Shown here piece after piece: positions 17,203-27,004 of a stretch of 64,000 nucleotides of DNA (the stretch's first letter is position 1; every line of letters begins with the position of its first letter). Source of the stretch: Sphingobacterium sp. R2. GTDB lineage: Bacteria > Bacteroidota > Bacteroidia > Sphingobacteriales > Sphingobacteriaceae. The position numbers and the translations under genes are program-made. Below the pieces are notes generated by a model. It saw only the letters and a list, made by a program, of their open reading frames with translations. It was not told the origin of the DNA and searched no databases. Location: assembly GCF_040760075.1 (NCBI RefSeq), contig NZ_CP142884.1:4774001-4838000 (forward strand), given 5' to 3'.

Positions 17203-17784
17203 TTAAAATTTTAATTCTTCATACAAACTCCGCAACCGTACTCTCAGATGCTTCACTGCATACCCTTTGCGACTAATGATGGTCTTTAAATGCTCATTTT
17301 CCATCACGGCAATTTCTTGAAGCGTTTTGTCTTCCAATTCATTCAACATAAAAACCCGTCTTTGTTTTTCTGGCAGTTCGTCCAATGCTTTCATCAGTTC
17401 ATCCCAAAAAATATCCTTAAATAATTTTAGCTCGGGATTGTTGGAGTCATCAGCTAAAAGAAACTGACGGATAGGAAATGAACGCTCACTATCATCGTCG
17501 CCTGCGATCAGATCATCAAGTGATTCACTTTTCTTTTTTCGATAGCTGTCGGTAATTTTATTGCGTGTAACGGCATAAAGCCAGGCCCCAGCATTCTCCA
17601 GTTCATCCATATTGGTCAAACGGCTAAATTGATACCAAACTTCCTGTAAGATATCCTCTGCATCCTCAGTTTTCTTTACTTTCCCCTTAACAAAACGCAG
17701 CAGCTGACTCCCATAAGTCTTAACGGTATCCGTAAATGATCTGGAATTTTTCTCTGCCATATGATTTTGGTATGCAATGTCCAT
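17203..17784 (-). CDS. ECF-type RNA polymerase sigma factor
   Basis: This sigma-70 family protein has 193 residues from the ATG at 17784; an ATG at 17760 (MAEKNSRSF) is equally plausible. Region 2 spans about residues 18-90, with the core-binding DAEDILQEVWYQF and the -10 element helix GAWLYAVTRNKITDSYRKKK. Region 4 spans about 128-185 (LDELPEKQRRVFMLNELEDKTLQEIAVMENEHLKTIISRKGYAVKHLR), though its recognition helix is less canonical than usual. No conventional FecR or zinc-binding anti-sigma gene follows; instead a small membrane protein is cotranscribed. Targets unknown. Confidence 0.9.
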   Translation of the reverse strand: MDIAYQNHMAEKNSRSFTDTVKTYGSQLLRFVKGKVKKTEDAEDILQEVWYQFSRLTNMDELENAGAWLYAVTRNKITDSYRKKKSESLDDLIAGDDDSERSFPIRQFLLADDSNNPELKLFKDIFWDELMKALDELPEKQRRVFMLNELEDKTLQEIAVMENEHLKTIISRKGYAVKHLRVRLRSLYEELKF

Positions 17785-18079
17785 AGCAGCCTAGACGAAC
17801 CAGCAAAACTTTTACTTTAAATTATTTACATCAATCTCTTCCCGCTCACTCCGCATCATGAACAACATGTCAGTTTTATCTTCTTGTTTCGTATACACTT
17901 TGTATAGTCTAAATTAAGTAAAATCTAAAAAAATATGTATAAACCACAAAATTAATCGCGTTACTCTTTTTGTCTCAGCTTTAGGCAATATGCGTAATGT
18001 TCTTGAGAGCTATAAAGAGATACTGACCTTGCAAATTCCATTAATTTGTCTTAGTTTAAAATAAATAACAAAACGCATC

Positions 18080-19021
18080 ATGAATAGGTTATCGTCAGGT
18101 TTTTATGCCATTCATACGGCAGAAAATAAGTATAAAATTTCGTATAACTTTTACGAGCCTACAGATCCTCCTGTAGTGGCTACGATTCTTATCGTCCACG
18201 GTATGCAAGAGCATAGCGGTCGGTATCAAGAATTGGCCAATTATCTGGCTACACAGCATTTTGCGATTTTAACCTACGATCAATTGGGCCATGGAAAGAC
18301 AGCTCTAGATGCGGATCAATTGGGGTATTTTCAACAGCATAGGGCTAAGGAGCAACTCATTAATGACGCCATTACAATGAGTAATTTCTTGCGAGAAACA
18401 TATCCGCAACTGCCTCAATTTATTTTAGGGCATTCCATGGGATCTTTTGTTACACGTTGCGTGTTACAGAAAAAAGGAATACAATTTAAGGGGGCCATTA
18501 TCGTGGGTTCAGGCCAACGTCAAAAAGGTTCAACAGCTTTTCGCCTTTTACTCACGCTGCTCAATAGTATTGCCCCCAAAAGAAGAAGCAAATTGATTAA
18601 CCGTATTTTTGACAAACGCAACAATGCTCGCTTCAAGAACGAGCCCAACCAAAATAACAGCAATTGGTTAAGCGTAAGCAAGACAAACCGTATTTCATTT
18701 TTGGAAGATCCACTTTGTGGGGGATTGTTTACCAACAATGGATTTCATACCGTGCTGGAACTTTCCTTGCAAGCGACAGATATCGAAGCTACCAAGAATA
18801 TCCCCAAAAATCTACCAATTGTATTTATCAGCGGACAGAATGATCCAATTGGAGATTTTGGAATGGGCGTTGAAAAGAGCGTAGCGCAGTTAAGTGCACA
18901 GGGGCAGACCGATATAACCATTAAATTATATGCAGGCATGCGGCATGAAATTTTAAATGAAGACTGCAAAATGGAGGTATTCCAGTTCATCAGTACCTGG
19001 CTTCATCGCCATTTAGTTTAG
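18080..19021 (+). CDS. alpha/beta hydrolase, monoacylglycerol lipase / lysophospholipase-like
   Basis: This 313-residue cytoplasmic-looking enzyme lacks a signal peptide. The fold shows the oxyanion region ILIVHGMQEHSGRY, the nucleophile elbow LGHSMGSF with Ser119, the acid in ISGQNDPIGD and the His in GMRHEILNE, so the catalytic triad is complete. It belongs to the Hydrolase_4 (serine aminopeptidase S33-like) group, whose members are often annotated as lysophospholipase or monoglyceride lipase. The lid-like insertion at about 165-215 is rich in Arg, Lys and Asn. It is monocistronic. The substrate is probably a monoacyl lipid; this is family inference. Confidence 0.88.
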   Translation: MNRLSSGFYAIHTAENKYKISYNFYEPTDPPVVATILIVHGMQEHSGRYQELANYLATQHFAILTYDQLGHGKTALDADQLGYFQQHRAKEQLINDAITMSNFLRETYPQLPQFILGHSMGSFVTRCVLQKKGIQFKGAIIVGSGQRQKGSTAFRLLLTLLNSIAPKRRSKLINRIFDKRNNARFKNEPNQNNSNWLSVSKTNRISFLEDPLCGGLFTNNGFHTVLELSLQATDIEATKNIPKNLPIVFISGQNDPIGDFGMGVEKSVAQLSAQGQTDITIKLYAGMRHEILNEDCKMEVFQFISTWLHRHLV

Positions 19022-19168
19022 TTTCCGGCTGTAATATTTTCGAATAGGCTCATCTAACTATTTAAAGACCAATTAAGCTAAAAAAATCAACACTAGCAAA
19101 CTAATCACCATACCCGCCCCTATTCCGTTGCACAACGCTGGGCGATCAGATGCTAGCTATTGAAAATT

Positions 19169-20269
19169 CTATTTAAAATTAAACGTTGGGGGACGTTGCG
19201 CTGCAACACTGCTGGTTGCCCCTTCAATTTTGGGCCAGTCCTTATCCCAGATAATCTGATCCAAAAATAGCATCCGGCGATTTCCCCCTGTAGCCACGCG
19301 AGGCCGCTTTGGGTCCATGCCATGATAGAGTATCCAATCTTTTCCCTTATCGTCTGTAATAATGCGCGAAGTATGACCTGTCCCCACAAATTGATCATTT
19401 CCCTTTAATAACAACGTTCCACTCCCCCGCTGTGCAAGATTACGGCCCTCTTGATCGATATAAGGTCCCTTCAGCTTGCGGGAGCGCCCTACAAGAACAT
19501 GATAACTGCTTTTTTCTCCTTCGCAACAGGAACCTTTGGATCCGATAAAGTAGTAATATCCCTTACGTTTATGGATCACGACAGCTTCAAAATCCCCAGC
19601 AGCAACTTTAAATTTTTTATTTAAATCGGGTACCGCGGTCCCATTTTCATCGAGTTCAACACCATATGTACCCTGCGTATTCGCATCACTAAAACTACCC
19701 CAGAACAGATAATTCTGCCCATTTTCTGTAAAAAAATAAGGGTCTATTGAATTCGGTACATCGATCTCCTTGCTATCAAAAAGTTTACCTTGATCGATAA
19801 AGGGGCCTTCCGGTCTATCTGCTAGGGCTACACCGATACCGGGGTTGGGGTCTCCCCATGTTGAATAAGCATAATATAAGATATACTTTCCATTTAACCT
19901 CACCACATCTGGTGCCCAGATTCCCCCCTCGGCTTTCCAGCTCGGTTTTGAGCTGAAGGCCGTGCCAATCCAGGTCCAATGAGCAAGATCAGCCGATTGT
20001 AGAATAGACACCAAACGCTGTCCCTTTCCGTCACCCCAATTGTCGGCTGTCCCGTATGCATAGAACATTTTGCTCTGAGGATCTCTAACGACTGTAGGAT
20101 CAGCAAGTATAGGCTCAAAAACCGGATTGCTGTAGCTCTTATACTGAGCCGTAGCATTTGTCATTTGCCCAGACTGCTTGACTGAACCTGGAGAGCTTCC
20201 GCAGGAGCTCAACAAGTTCAGTACGACAACTCCGCCGATCCAATATCTGAACAACATTGCATTCAACAT
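19169..20269 (-). CDS. GH43 family glycoside hydrolase, lipoprotein
   Basis: This 366-residue protein has a lipobox (LLSSC, Cys23), so it is a membrane-anchored glycosidase. The five-bladed propeller of GH43 is recognised by ILADPTVVRD (catalytic base Asp57), GGIWAPDVV, NSIDPYFF (pKa-setting Asp) and AAGDFEAVVIH (general acid Glu). Known GH43 activities are arabinofuranosidase, endo-arabinanase, xylosidase and exo-galactanase. The neighbouring GH127-like and GH2 genes point to arabinose- or galactose-containing side chains, but the substrate is not settled. It is the last gene of a four-gene minus-strand operon, 41 bases after the DUF4965 gene. Confidence 0.9.
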   Translation of the reverse strand: MLNAMLFRYWIGGVVVLNLLSSCGSSPGSVKQSGQMTNATAQYKSYSNPVFEPILADPTVVRDPQSKMFYAYGTADNWGDGKGQRLVSILQSADLAHWTWIGTAFSSKPSWKAEGGIWAPDVVRLNGKYILYYAYSTWGDPNPGIGVALADRPEGPFIDQGKLFDSKEIDVPNSIDPYFFTENGQNYLFWGSFSDANTQGTYGVELDENGTAVPDLNKKFKVAAGDFEAVVIHKRKGYYYFIGSKGSCCEGEKSSYHVLVGRSRKLKGPYIDQEGRNLAQRGSGTLLLKGNDQFVGTGHTSRIITDDKGKDWILYHGMDPKRPRVATGGNRRMLFLDQIIWDKDWPKIEGATSSVAAQRPPTFNFK

Positions 20270-20310
20270 CTTATTATTTTTTTATATTATTTTCTTCATC
20301 ACAGGAAAAG

Positions 20311-22785
20311 CTAATTTGCTTTTCCCAATTTCTCTTCCAACATTTTGATAAAATAGCCCCCAACAACGGATCTTGCTTTAAATCCAGCTCTCTTAAGACG
20401 ATCTGTATACGTCCAATCCGACATGGGAACACGGTCTGTTGTTTCATTCATAAAATGGTAGACTGGCTTTAAAAATGCCTCAAAGGTAGGCTTGTCATTT
20501 GCCATGGTCGCCGTCCAAATAATCCAATCGGTTTTGGTATAAGGCTGACGATTGTCCAGGGGAAGTCCGTATTTATTTTGTTTGCCGAGATAGTATTTAA
20601 TTTCAGTTTCACGAATAGAGGGGTCAAAAATCTCCATCTTAAGCAATTTATCCCAGACCATATTATACTTTTGGCTCCAGGTTCCGGTTTTATCAAAAGT
20701 CAGCTTATAGTGATCCCCATCTTCAGCCATCTCTTTCCATTTCATAGCCATTGCTTTTGCTTCGGTCAGATACTTTTTCGCTGTAGCCTCTTCACCAAGC
20801 ATTTGGGCTAGATAACCGTAAGATGCAATACCTAAAATAGCTTTAATTGATAAATTGGCATTATGTGCAAAATGGCCCGCGAAATCATCTGTGCACAACT
20901 GATTTTCAGGGTCAAGACCTTTATCTACTAAATAATCTACCCAGATGGACAACACTTTCCAATGTTTTTTGGCATAAGCTGCATTTCCTTCGACCTTCGC
21001 TAAAGCATAAGTTAATATCAACATATTTCCCGATTCTTCGACAGGCATATCCCCACCGTAAGTTTGGCCATTCGCCAAAGGATAGGTCCCAACATCATGC
21101 GCAGCAAAAGGTTTTGTCCACTTATTGCTTTCACTGTAATAAAAAATGGCATTCATTAGTGCTTTTGCCAGTTCCGGATTATAGTAAAGGAAAATCGGAG
21201 CCGAAGGATAGGTTACATCAACAGTTCCTATTGACCCATTGCTATCATTTTCTTTTGACAGTAAAAGCAGGTCGCCATTGGGTGCTTTTACAAGTTTATG
21301 GGCGGCGATTGCCTGTCTATAGGCCAAGGCACATAATGCAGCATAGTCCTCACCTCCGTTACGCAAAGCTGTACCCCATAATTCGGCATCAAATTTATCA
21401 GCAGCCTTTTTGAGAGCCGTATATTCTTTGTCGGCCAGTTCAAATTGTTTCTCAATGGAACTATTTCCATTGGTATTCCAATAAGGTCGTAAATTTTGTC
21501 CAAAATATTGGATGGAATATAGGTCATCATACCCCAACAAGATCTTATCCTGGTAGCTTGATGAGACATCAAAAGTTTGCATCAGTGCCAATTGTTGTCC
21601 TCCATTTGAAGAAGAGCTATTTTCACTCTTCAGAAAATTAGACCGTAATTGATGGCTACTTCCGACCGCGGACTTTGTCTTTGATTTTGCACCAGCCATA
21701 TAGAAATACCCCCAATCTATCCGTAGATCGTCACCTTTCCTTCCTAGAACCTGCTGGCTTTTGCTTCCTGTCTTTACAAACTGGAGATTTCCTGAAACAA
21801 AGGAACTGCTTGCAGCATCTTGAAGTGGAGAATTCAGTGCCCAATTTGGTGCTGCCTCCAAATAAAGTTGCACCTGGTGTTTCTTGCCATCCTTCGCATG
21901 GACCGTATAGGAAAGATAATTTACGGGTCTAGCCATTAAGTCCAATTTATCCAGAAACATCGGTGCAGTAAATGTAATATTTAAATCGACCGGCCCGCAA
22001 TTAAACGAATAATGTGTTTGTGTTGCCTGCACATTGGAAGCGATCTGCTTCGCTTCATTGTCAAATTGAATACTACCTTCTTTTTCTGTAAAGAGTCCAA
22101 AATCAAAATATCCATTCGCTACCCTATTATAGCAATAACCCGCGAGTATATTTTTTCCTTTCTTTAATGTTTTTACGACATGATCGGGCAGCTTGACCCG
22201 ACTATTTTTACCTGTCGAATTGCCTGTATTAACAACCTCAATCCCGTTGACGTACAAAATAGCGTCATCGTCATGTGTAAATTCGATATATACGGATTTG
22301 CCCGTAAGATCCTCACTCAGTTCAACTTCCCTTCTAACCCAAATTTTAGGTTCCTGCCAATCAGTCTCCACATTGGGTTCTTTATCCTTGGTACCGAATG
22401 GCGCTGCCCCCGTCTTCCATTGCCGTGCATCAAATGAAGGTTTCATCCAGTCCGGGGCGGGTTCATTGACAACATAACTTCCGGTCCAAGCCGCATGTTC
22501 ACCCAGCCGTGCCAAAGGCAAGAGTTCAGCTTCTTCTTTACCCAAGAAGCGATAGGATTTCCCATCCACTTTAAGGACGCCCAATAAGGGGAAGGATTTT
22601 CCGGTCCAATGGCGTACAACATCCGCATTCAATTCGTTGCTATAGGACCAGGCACTTGTATTGGGGTCAATTGTTACTAAAGGATAGGCAGGCGCGCGAA
22701 GATCATTCTTAAAGACTTGTTTTTGTGCAAACGACGATACCGATTGACATACAATAGCCGTTGCAATTAGTAATTTTAATTTCAT
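20311..22785 (-). CDS. DUF4965 / glutaminase A-like protein with inserted jelly roll
   Basis: The ATG at 22785 (MKLKLLIATAIVCQSVSSFAQ, signal peptide) gives 824 residues. The architecture follows the fungal glutaminase A-like series (DUF4964, DUF5127, DUF4965, DUF1793). The N-terminal part contains a beta-jelly-roll segment typical of GH2 sugar-binding domains (IWVRREVELSEDLTGKSVYI, DDAILYVNGIEVVNTG). The C-terminal two thirds form an alpha/alpha-toroid-like region (YAALCALAYRQAIAAHKLV, YPLANGQTYGGDMPVEESGNMLI). Bacterial members sit in polysaccharide loci and their true substrate is unsettled; a glycosidase-like role is likelier here than glutamine hydrolysis. It lies between GH2 and GH43 genes in the operon. 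Confidence 0.85.
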   Translation of the reverse strand: MKLKLLIATAIVCQSVSSFAQKQVFKNDLRAPAYPLVTIDPNTSAWSYSNELNADVVRHWTGKSFPLLGVLKVDGKSYRFLGKEEAELLPLARLGEHAAWTGSYVVNEPAPDWMKPSFDARQWKTGAAPFGTKDKEPNVETDWQEPKIWVRREVELSEDLTGKSVYIEFTHDDDAILYVNGIEVVNTGNSTGKNSRVKLPDHVVKTLKKGKNILAGYCYNRVANGYFDFGLFTEKEGSIQFDNEAKQIASNVQATQTHYSFNCGPVDLNITFTAPMFLDKLDLMARPVNYLSYTVHAKDGKKHQVQLYLEAAPNWALNSPLQDAASSSFVSGNLQFVKTGSKSQQVLGRKGDDLRIDWGYFYMAGAKSKTKSAVGSSHQLRSNFLKSENSSSSNGGQQLALMQTFDVSSSYQDKILLGYDDLYSIQYFGQNLRPYWNTNGNSSIEKQFELADKEYTALKKAADKFDAELWGTALRNGGEDYAALCALAYRQAIAAHKLVKAPNGDLLLLSKENDSNGSIGTVDVTYPSAPIFLYYNPELAKALMNAIFYYSESNKWTKPFAAHDVGTYPLANGQTYGGDMPVEESGNMLILTYALAKVEGNAAYAKKHWKVLSIWVDYLVDKGLDPENQLCTDDFAGHFAHNANLSIKAILGIASYGYLAQMLGEEATAKKYLTEAKAMAMKWKEMAEDGDHYKLTFDKTGTWSQKYNMVWDKLLKMEIFDPSIRETEIKYYLGKQNKYGLPLDNRQPYTKTDWIIWTATMANDKPTFEAFLKPVYHFMNETTDRVPMSDWTYTDRLKRAGFKARSVVGGYFIKMLEEKLGKAN

Positions 22786-22875
22786 TGATTTTGTATAAAA
22801 TAGGTTTAGGTTGACAGGTATATTTTCAGCGATAAATTTAGGCCGCAACCCGAGTTGCGACCATATCGCTATCAA

Positions 22876-24720
22876 TTATTTGGTTGGTGCATGATAAAGC
22901 GCCTGATGTGCAGCGTTCAATTCTGCTTCAGGCATTTTGACAACTTTACGATCATAGGTCATCAAACCATTTGTTTCTACTTCCACATCTGTTGTCTGTG
23001 TATAAACAGCGGCAGACAATCCCATAGGAATTAGACGTGTCAAGTCATGGATCAGGCGTTTATAGCGCTCCAATAATTCCGTTTTATTTTTAAAACTTTG
23101 GTATCCCCAGTTGTCTTTCTGCTGCCAGGAGTGCCCATCGATCGGTAATCCCAGGCCACCAAATTCACCCAAAGCAAGCACTTGTTTGGCGCCGAATAAA
23201 TTTGGATCAGGCATGGCTGCATCGGGATAATTATGGATATCCAAGATATGTCCAGTTTCCATAAAATTACCACCGCTGGCACTATTGACGAGTCTTGAAG
23301 GGTCATTGGCCATTGTCCATTCCGTTATTTCCTTCGTTTTGAATTGCCCCCAAGCCTCATTAAACGGCACCCAGATGACAATACTTGGGTAGTTATGCAA
23401 CACTTCCATAATGGTTTTCCATTCTTTTCTGTAGTACCCCTCAGATTCCTGCGAACGTACTTTATCCCGATTACCGCCAGAAATCTTTCCCGGTTGCATA
23501 TCCCAATGGTTTCCGCCAAGATCACCACTAGGCATATCTTGCCAGACCAGCATACCTATACTATCACAGTAACGGTACCAGCGCGCCGGTTCTACTTTGA
23601 TATGTTTACGGATCATATTGAATCCCATTTCCTTTGTTTTGACAACATCAAACTTCAGCGCTTCATCCGTTGGCGCTGTATGTAGACCATCTGGCCACCA
23701 GCCTTGATCCAATGGACCATATTGGAAGGTAAACTTATTGTTTAACATTAAACGTTGAACGCCATTTTCGTCTTTCTGCATGGCTATTTTCCGCATGGCA
23801 AAATAGCTTTTCGCCTGATCTACGACTTTTCCTTTTCGAATCAGCTGAATTTCTAGATCATAGAGCTTCGGGTTACTTGGCGACCATGGCTCCAGATTAG
23901 GTACCGAAAGATCGAAAGATGTATTCGGTTGTCCGGTTTGTTCTTTAATAACCTTTCCGCCATCCAATGCACGCACCTTTATTTCGTCACCGACTTGACT
24001 TCCTTCTACCGAAGCCTGAAAGGCCAAGACTCCATCGTCCAGACGCGGCGTCTGTTTGGTACGCACGATGTACGTTTGGGGGACACTTTCTAACCAAACG
24101 GTCTGCCAAATTCCTGTCACTGGTGTATACCATATACCATTCGGCTTGTTCACCTGTTTACCCCGTGGTTGTGGACCATCATCAGTCGGATCCCATACCC
24201 GAATGGCTATTTCCTGTTTCGCTCCTTTCTTTAGGAAGCTTGTCACATCCATCGAAAATGGATCAAATCCACCTTCATGTCTTCCGACCAATTGGTTATT
24301 TACATACACATCACATTGCCAATCTACGGCACCGAAATGCAACAGGACCTTATTTTTATGGACAGATTTGTCCAATGTTATAGTATTATTATACCATAAG
24401 GCTTTATCTTTCCCGACCTCTTTACCAACACCGGACAATGCCGATTCAATAGCAAAAGGAACAAGGATATTTCCGTCCCATTGACGAGGAATCTCTTTAG
24501 TACCTACTGGAGTGACAGCATATTTCCATAGCCCATTTAAATTCTGCCAGTTATTGGTTCTGGTTATTTGTGGTCTTGGATATTCAGGATGTGGCTTTTG
24601 TGCCGTTACTTTCTCGCCCCAAGGGGTTAATATATGTGACCCTGCGGGTTTCCAATCCTGAGCAAAGTTCAATTGTGCTGCCATCATCAAACTGGCAAAA
24701 AGTAAGGTTTTCTTCATCAT
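22876..24720 (-). CDS. GH2 family glycoside hydrolase, beta-galactosidase/beta-glucuronidase-like
   Basis: This 614-residue enzyme has a signal peptide (MMKKTLLFASLMMAAQLNFAQ). The order is N-terminal jelly roll (about 40-215, LLHFGAVDWQCDVYVNNQLVGRHEGGF), immunoglobulin-like domain (about 220-320) and TIM barrel (about 320-605). The acid/base Glu is at about 455 in WVPFNEAWG and the nucleophile Glu at about 518 in LALGEFGGLG, so it should be active. The size fits short GH2 exo-enzymes that remove terminal beta-linked residues (galactose, glucuronate, mannose, arabinose). Specificity is unknown. It lies 38 bases after the GH127-like gene in the same operon. Confidence 0.92.
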   Translation of the reverse strand: MMKKTLLFASLMMAAQLNFAQDWKPAGSHILTPWGEKVTAQKPHPEYPRPQITRTNNWQNLNGLWKYAVTPVGTKEIPRQWDGNILVPFAIESALSGVGKEVGKDKALWYNNTITLDKSVHKNKVLLHFGAVDWQCDVYVNNQLVGRHEGGFDPFSMDVTSFLKKGAKQEIAIRVWDPTDDGPQPRGKQVNKPNGIWYTPVTGIWQTVWLESVPQTYIVRTKQTPRLDDGVLAFQASVEGSQVGDEIKVRALDGGKVIKEQTGQPNTSFDLSVPNLEPWSPSNPKLYDLEIQLIRKGKVVDQAKSYFAMRKIAMQKDENGVQRLMLNNKFTFQYGPLDQGWWPDGLHTAPTDEALKFDVVKTKEMGFNMIRKHIKVEPARWYRYCDSIGMLVWQDMPSGDLGGNHWDMQPGKISGGNRDKVRSQESEGYYRKEWKTIMEVLHNYPSIVIWVPFNEAWGQFKTKEITEWTMANDPSRLVNSASGGNFMETGHILDIHNYPDAAMPDPNLFGAKQVLALGEFGGLGLPIDGHSWQQKDNWGYQSFKNKTELLERYKRLIHDLTRLIPMGLSAAVYTQTTDVEVETNGLMTYDRKVVKMPEAELNAAHQALYHAPTK

Positions 24721-24758
24721 AAAAAATCGTTAAGTCATTTATTTATATCGTATTTATA

Positions 24759-26804
24759 CTATTTTACAGTTGGAAAAGCAGCAATGCGCAAACGTGCTGC
24801 TCCCATGGGAATCAGTTCAACTTCCTGCACCGCACCCTTGCTTTCCACCGGACTCAGGGGCAATACGCCCGTTAGTCCATTTTCATCAATTTTCCATCCA
24901 TCAATACGTTTCGCTTTCACAAGAATCGAAATAGGTACCGCTTCTGCGTCAAAAGGAAATGCATCTTTAGACCATGGTCGTTTGACCACTTTTAGTTGGT
25001 CAACAGCTTGTAGCTGATTCTGTACAAGTCCGTAATTCCAGTCACTTGCAGGAAGGATTTCATAAGATGGCCATTTTGATGGATCTGCAGTCTCCTGCCA
25101 TTTAGAATCCCCAATTGCCGAAGCCTTACTATCCTTTTTCACATAATTCTCTTTGATTTTGAGTGCATAGGTCAATGGTCCACGCTGGATACTCACTGAG
25201 TTTTTATTGGCCGTCCATGTTTTCAGATCTATGGTCATCGGTAAGGAGAGTTCGACCTTGTCGCCGTCTTTCCATTTCCGTTCAATCCGAATATATTTTG
25301 CTCCAGCTTCTACAGCCTGACTTTTACCATTAACCGTCACTTTGGCTTGCTTCGCCCAGGCAGGTATACGGAGATAAAAGGGGAAATCAACCGTTTTACC
25401 CTGTGTTCCTATTTCAAATCGCAGCGATTCTTCAAACGGATAATTGGATTCTTGTCTGATCTGAATGGATTGATTGTTTCCGACTTTGACTTCAGCTTTT
25501 GATGCGGCATAAAGTACTGCCGCAACACCATTATCATTTGTTGCCATATACAGATGCTCCGCATAATATGGCCAGCCCTGACTGTGATTATGTTGACAAC
25601 AACGTGAACTGAAGGGGTTCATCATTAAAAATGGTCCATTATTATCAATCCCGGGAGCATGATTATGGCTATCGCTGATAGTCATATTAGGGCTCGTGAT
25701 ATAGCGTAATGCTTTAAAATCGGCTGTCACAGCGGCTGGGTAAGTATTAAAAGCAACTTCTTCCGCGTGATCCGCCCAAAAAGGATCGCCTGTTATCCCG
25801 AGAAGGATTTCATTGGAAGCCATCTGCTCCACCATTCCACAGGTTTCCACTCCCTGACGGGGATCGGTATATCCCGGACGTGCATTTTCATCGGCCCCGA
25901 ACATGCCGCCCGGAACCTGACCAAATACTTGTCTGACAAAATGAAAATTATCGTAGGTTGCGTTAAGATCTGCAGTCGACTGGCTTTTCAGATAATAGGT
26001 TGCTGGCTCTCTAAAACACTGCGCTACGTTAACATTGTGCCAATTGGGCAGATCATCCTTCTGCCGCCAATTGGCTGTATTCCGATGAATTTTATCTGCT
26101 AAATCCATCAACCATTCATTACCCTGTGTTCTGTTATAAAGCCAATATACGGATAGCAAATTATCACCACCACGACTGTTCTCCCAATAATCCTTGAGAA
26201 AAAAACTATCTGGCAAATTGGCCTGCCATTTAAAATAATTGATCATCAACGTTATGACACGCTGGTCACCGCTATATTCATAATAGGACTGCAAACACCA
26301 TAACATCAACATATTCCCCCAAAGATCGGGTTTGTTATTACGCAGGATCAATGGGCCAAAGTATCCATCAGGACGCTGGCTTTTTAGCGCGGCCTCTAAC
26401 CAGATTTTTGACTCTGCTATTATCTTAGGGTCTTTCAAGATGTAGCCCAAATTAGCGTAGCCTTTTAACCAATAAGGAACTTCTTCCCAGCCATAATCTC
26501 CTTTCCCATCCGTACTTAACCACGCATTATTTTTTTTGGACAACCAGGCACTAATTTCTCCCAAATGGCCTGTAAGACCATCTTTTTGCAACTCGAGGTA
26601 CTTCCCTAACCAGCCTTCTGGCACGATACTACCCACGGGTAATTTTAGCAAGGCATTTTGTTTTAAAGGCAATCGGTTATTAATATAGCTTAAATTTTTT
26701 CCCTCCGCCGGCAGATGATCAACAGTAATTACGACATTGCTTTGCGCTGAACTTAGAAAACAAATTCCAATCAAATAAGATAATAAACCGATTTTTTTCG
26801 TCAT
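24759..26804 (-). CDS. GH127-like (DUF1680) beta-L-arabinofuranosidase-domain protein
   Basis: This 681-residue protein has a signal peptide (MTKKIGLLSYLIGICFLSSAQ). An alpha/alpha barrel covers about residues 60-430, followed by beta-sandwich domains. GH127 enzymes use a zinc-bound Cys nucleophile. Here VETCGMVEQMASNEILLGITGD and the Cys pair in SRCCQHNHSQGWP match the expected ligands. The subfamily context (QHNHSQGWPYYAEHLYM) differs from the characterised bifidobacterial enzyme, so beta-L-arabinofuranosidase activity is only likely. It is the first gene of the operon GH127-like, GH2, DUF4965, GH43, behind an exact -7 box. Confidence 0.88.
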   Translation of the reverse strand: MTKKIGLLSYLIGICFLSSAQSNVVITVDHLPAEGKNLSYINNRLPLKQNALLKLPVGSIVPEGWLGKYLELQKDGLTGHLGEISAWLSKKNNAWLSTDGKGDYGWEEVPYWLKGYANLGYILKDPKIIAESKIWLEAALKSQRPDGYFGPLILRNNKPDLWGNMLMLWCLQSYYEYSGDQRVITLMINYFKWQANLPDSFFLKDYWENSRGGDNLLSVYWLYNRTQGNEWLMDLADKIHRNTANWRQKDDLPNWHNVNVAQCFREPATYYLKSQSTADLNATYDNFHFVRQVFGQVPGGMFGADENARPGYTDPRQGVETCGMVEQMASNEILLGITGDPFWADHAEEVAFNTYPAAVTADFKALRYITSPNMTISDSHNHAPGIDNNGPFLMMNPFSSRCCQHNHSQGWPYYAEHLYMATNDNGVAAVLYAASKAEVKVGNNQSIQIRQESNYPFEESLRFEIGTQGKTVDFPFYLRIPAWAKQAKVTVNGKSQAVEAGAKYIRIERKWKDGDKVELSLPMTIDLKTWTANKNSVSIQRGPLTYALKIKENYVKKDSKASAIGDSKWQETADPSKWPSYEILPASDWNYGLVQNQLQAVDQLKVVKRPWSKDAFPFDAEAVPISILVKAKRIDGWKIDENGLTGVLPLSPVESKGAVQEVELIPMGAARLRIAAFPTVK

Positions 26805-26835
26805 TGTTGGCTTGATTAGTTTATAACAGATTATC

Positions 26836-26843
26836 CAAAAATA
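26836..26843 (-). promoter_or_regulatory. -7 box of the GH127-GH2-DUF4965-GH43 operon
   Basis: TATTTTTG on the minus strand matches TAnnTTTG exactly and predicts a leader of about 25 bases before the ATG at 26804. No TTG stands at -33, which fits a promoter that needs an activator, plausibly the AraC-type response regulator encoded nearby. Confidence 0.5.
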
Positions 26844-26950
26844 AGGTTTAATGAATGAGTTGGATGTTTGATTTTTCTCAAAAAACTGCCTATTTGTATC
26901 AAATCAATAAAACGCAATTGAAAAATCCTTTTAAGCCTATAAAATGAAGA

Positions 26951-26978
26951 AAGCGCACCACTTCACAGCGGTGCACTT
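26951..26978 (-). terminator. probable terminator after the aldose 1-epimerase gene
   Basis: On the minus strand, GCACC (26970-26974) pairs with GGTGC (26955-26959) around a 10-base loop, followed by TTTCTTCATTTT. The stem is short, so efficiency is uncertain. Confidence 0.5.
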
Positions 26979-27004
26979 CCAAACCAATCACTATTAAATA
27001 TGTA

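Noticed and set aside
20847..21413. 188-codon plus-strand frame inside the DUF4965 gene
   Set aside because: It is antisense to a well-supported protein; its His/Pro-rich sequence has no family features.
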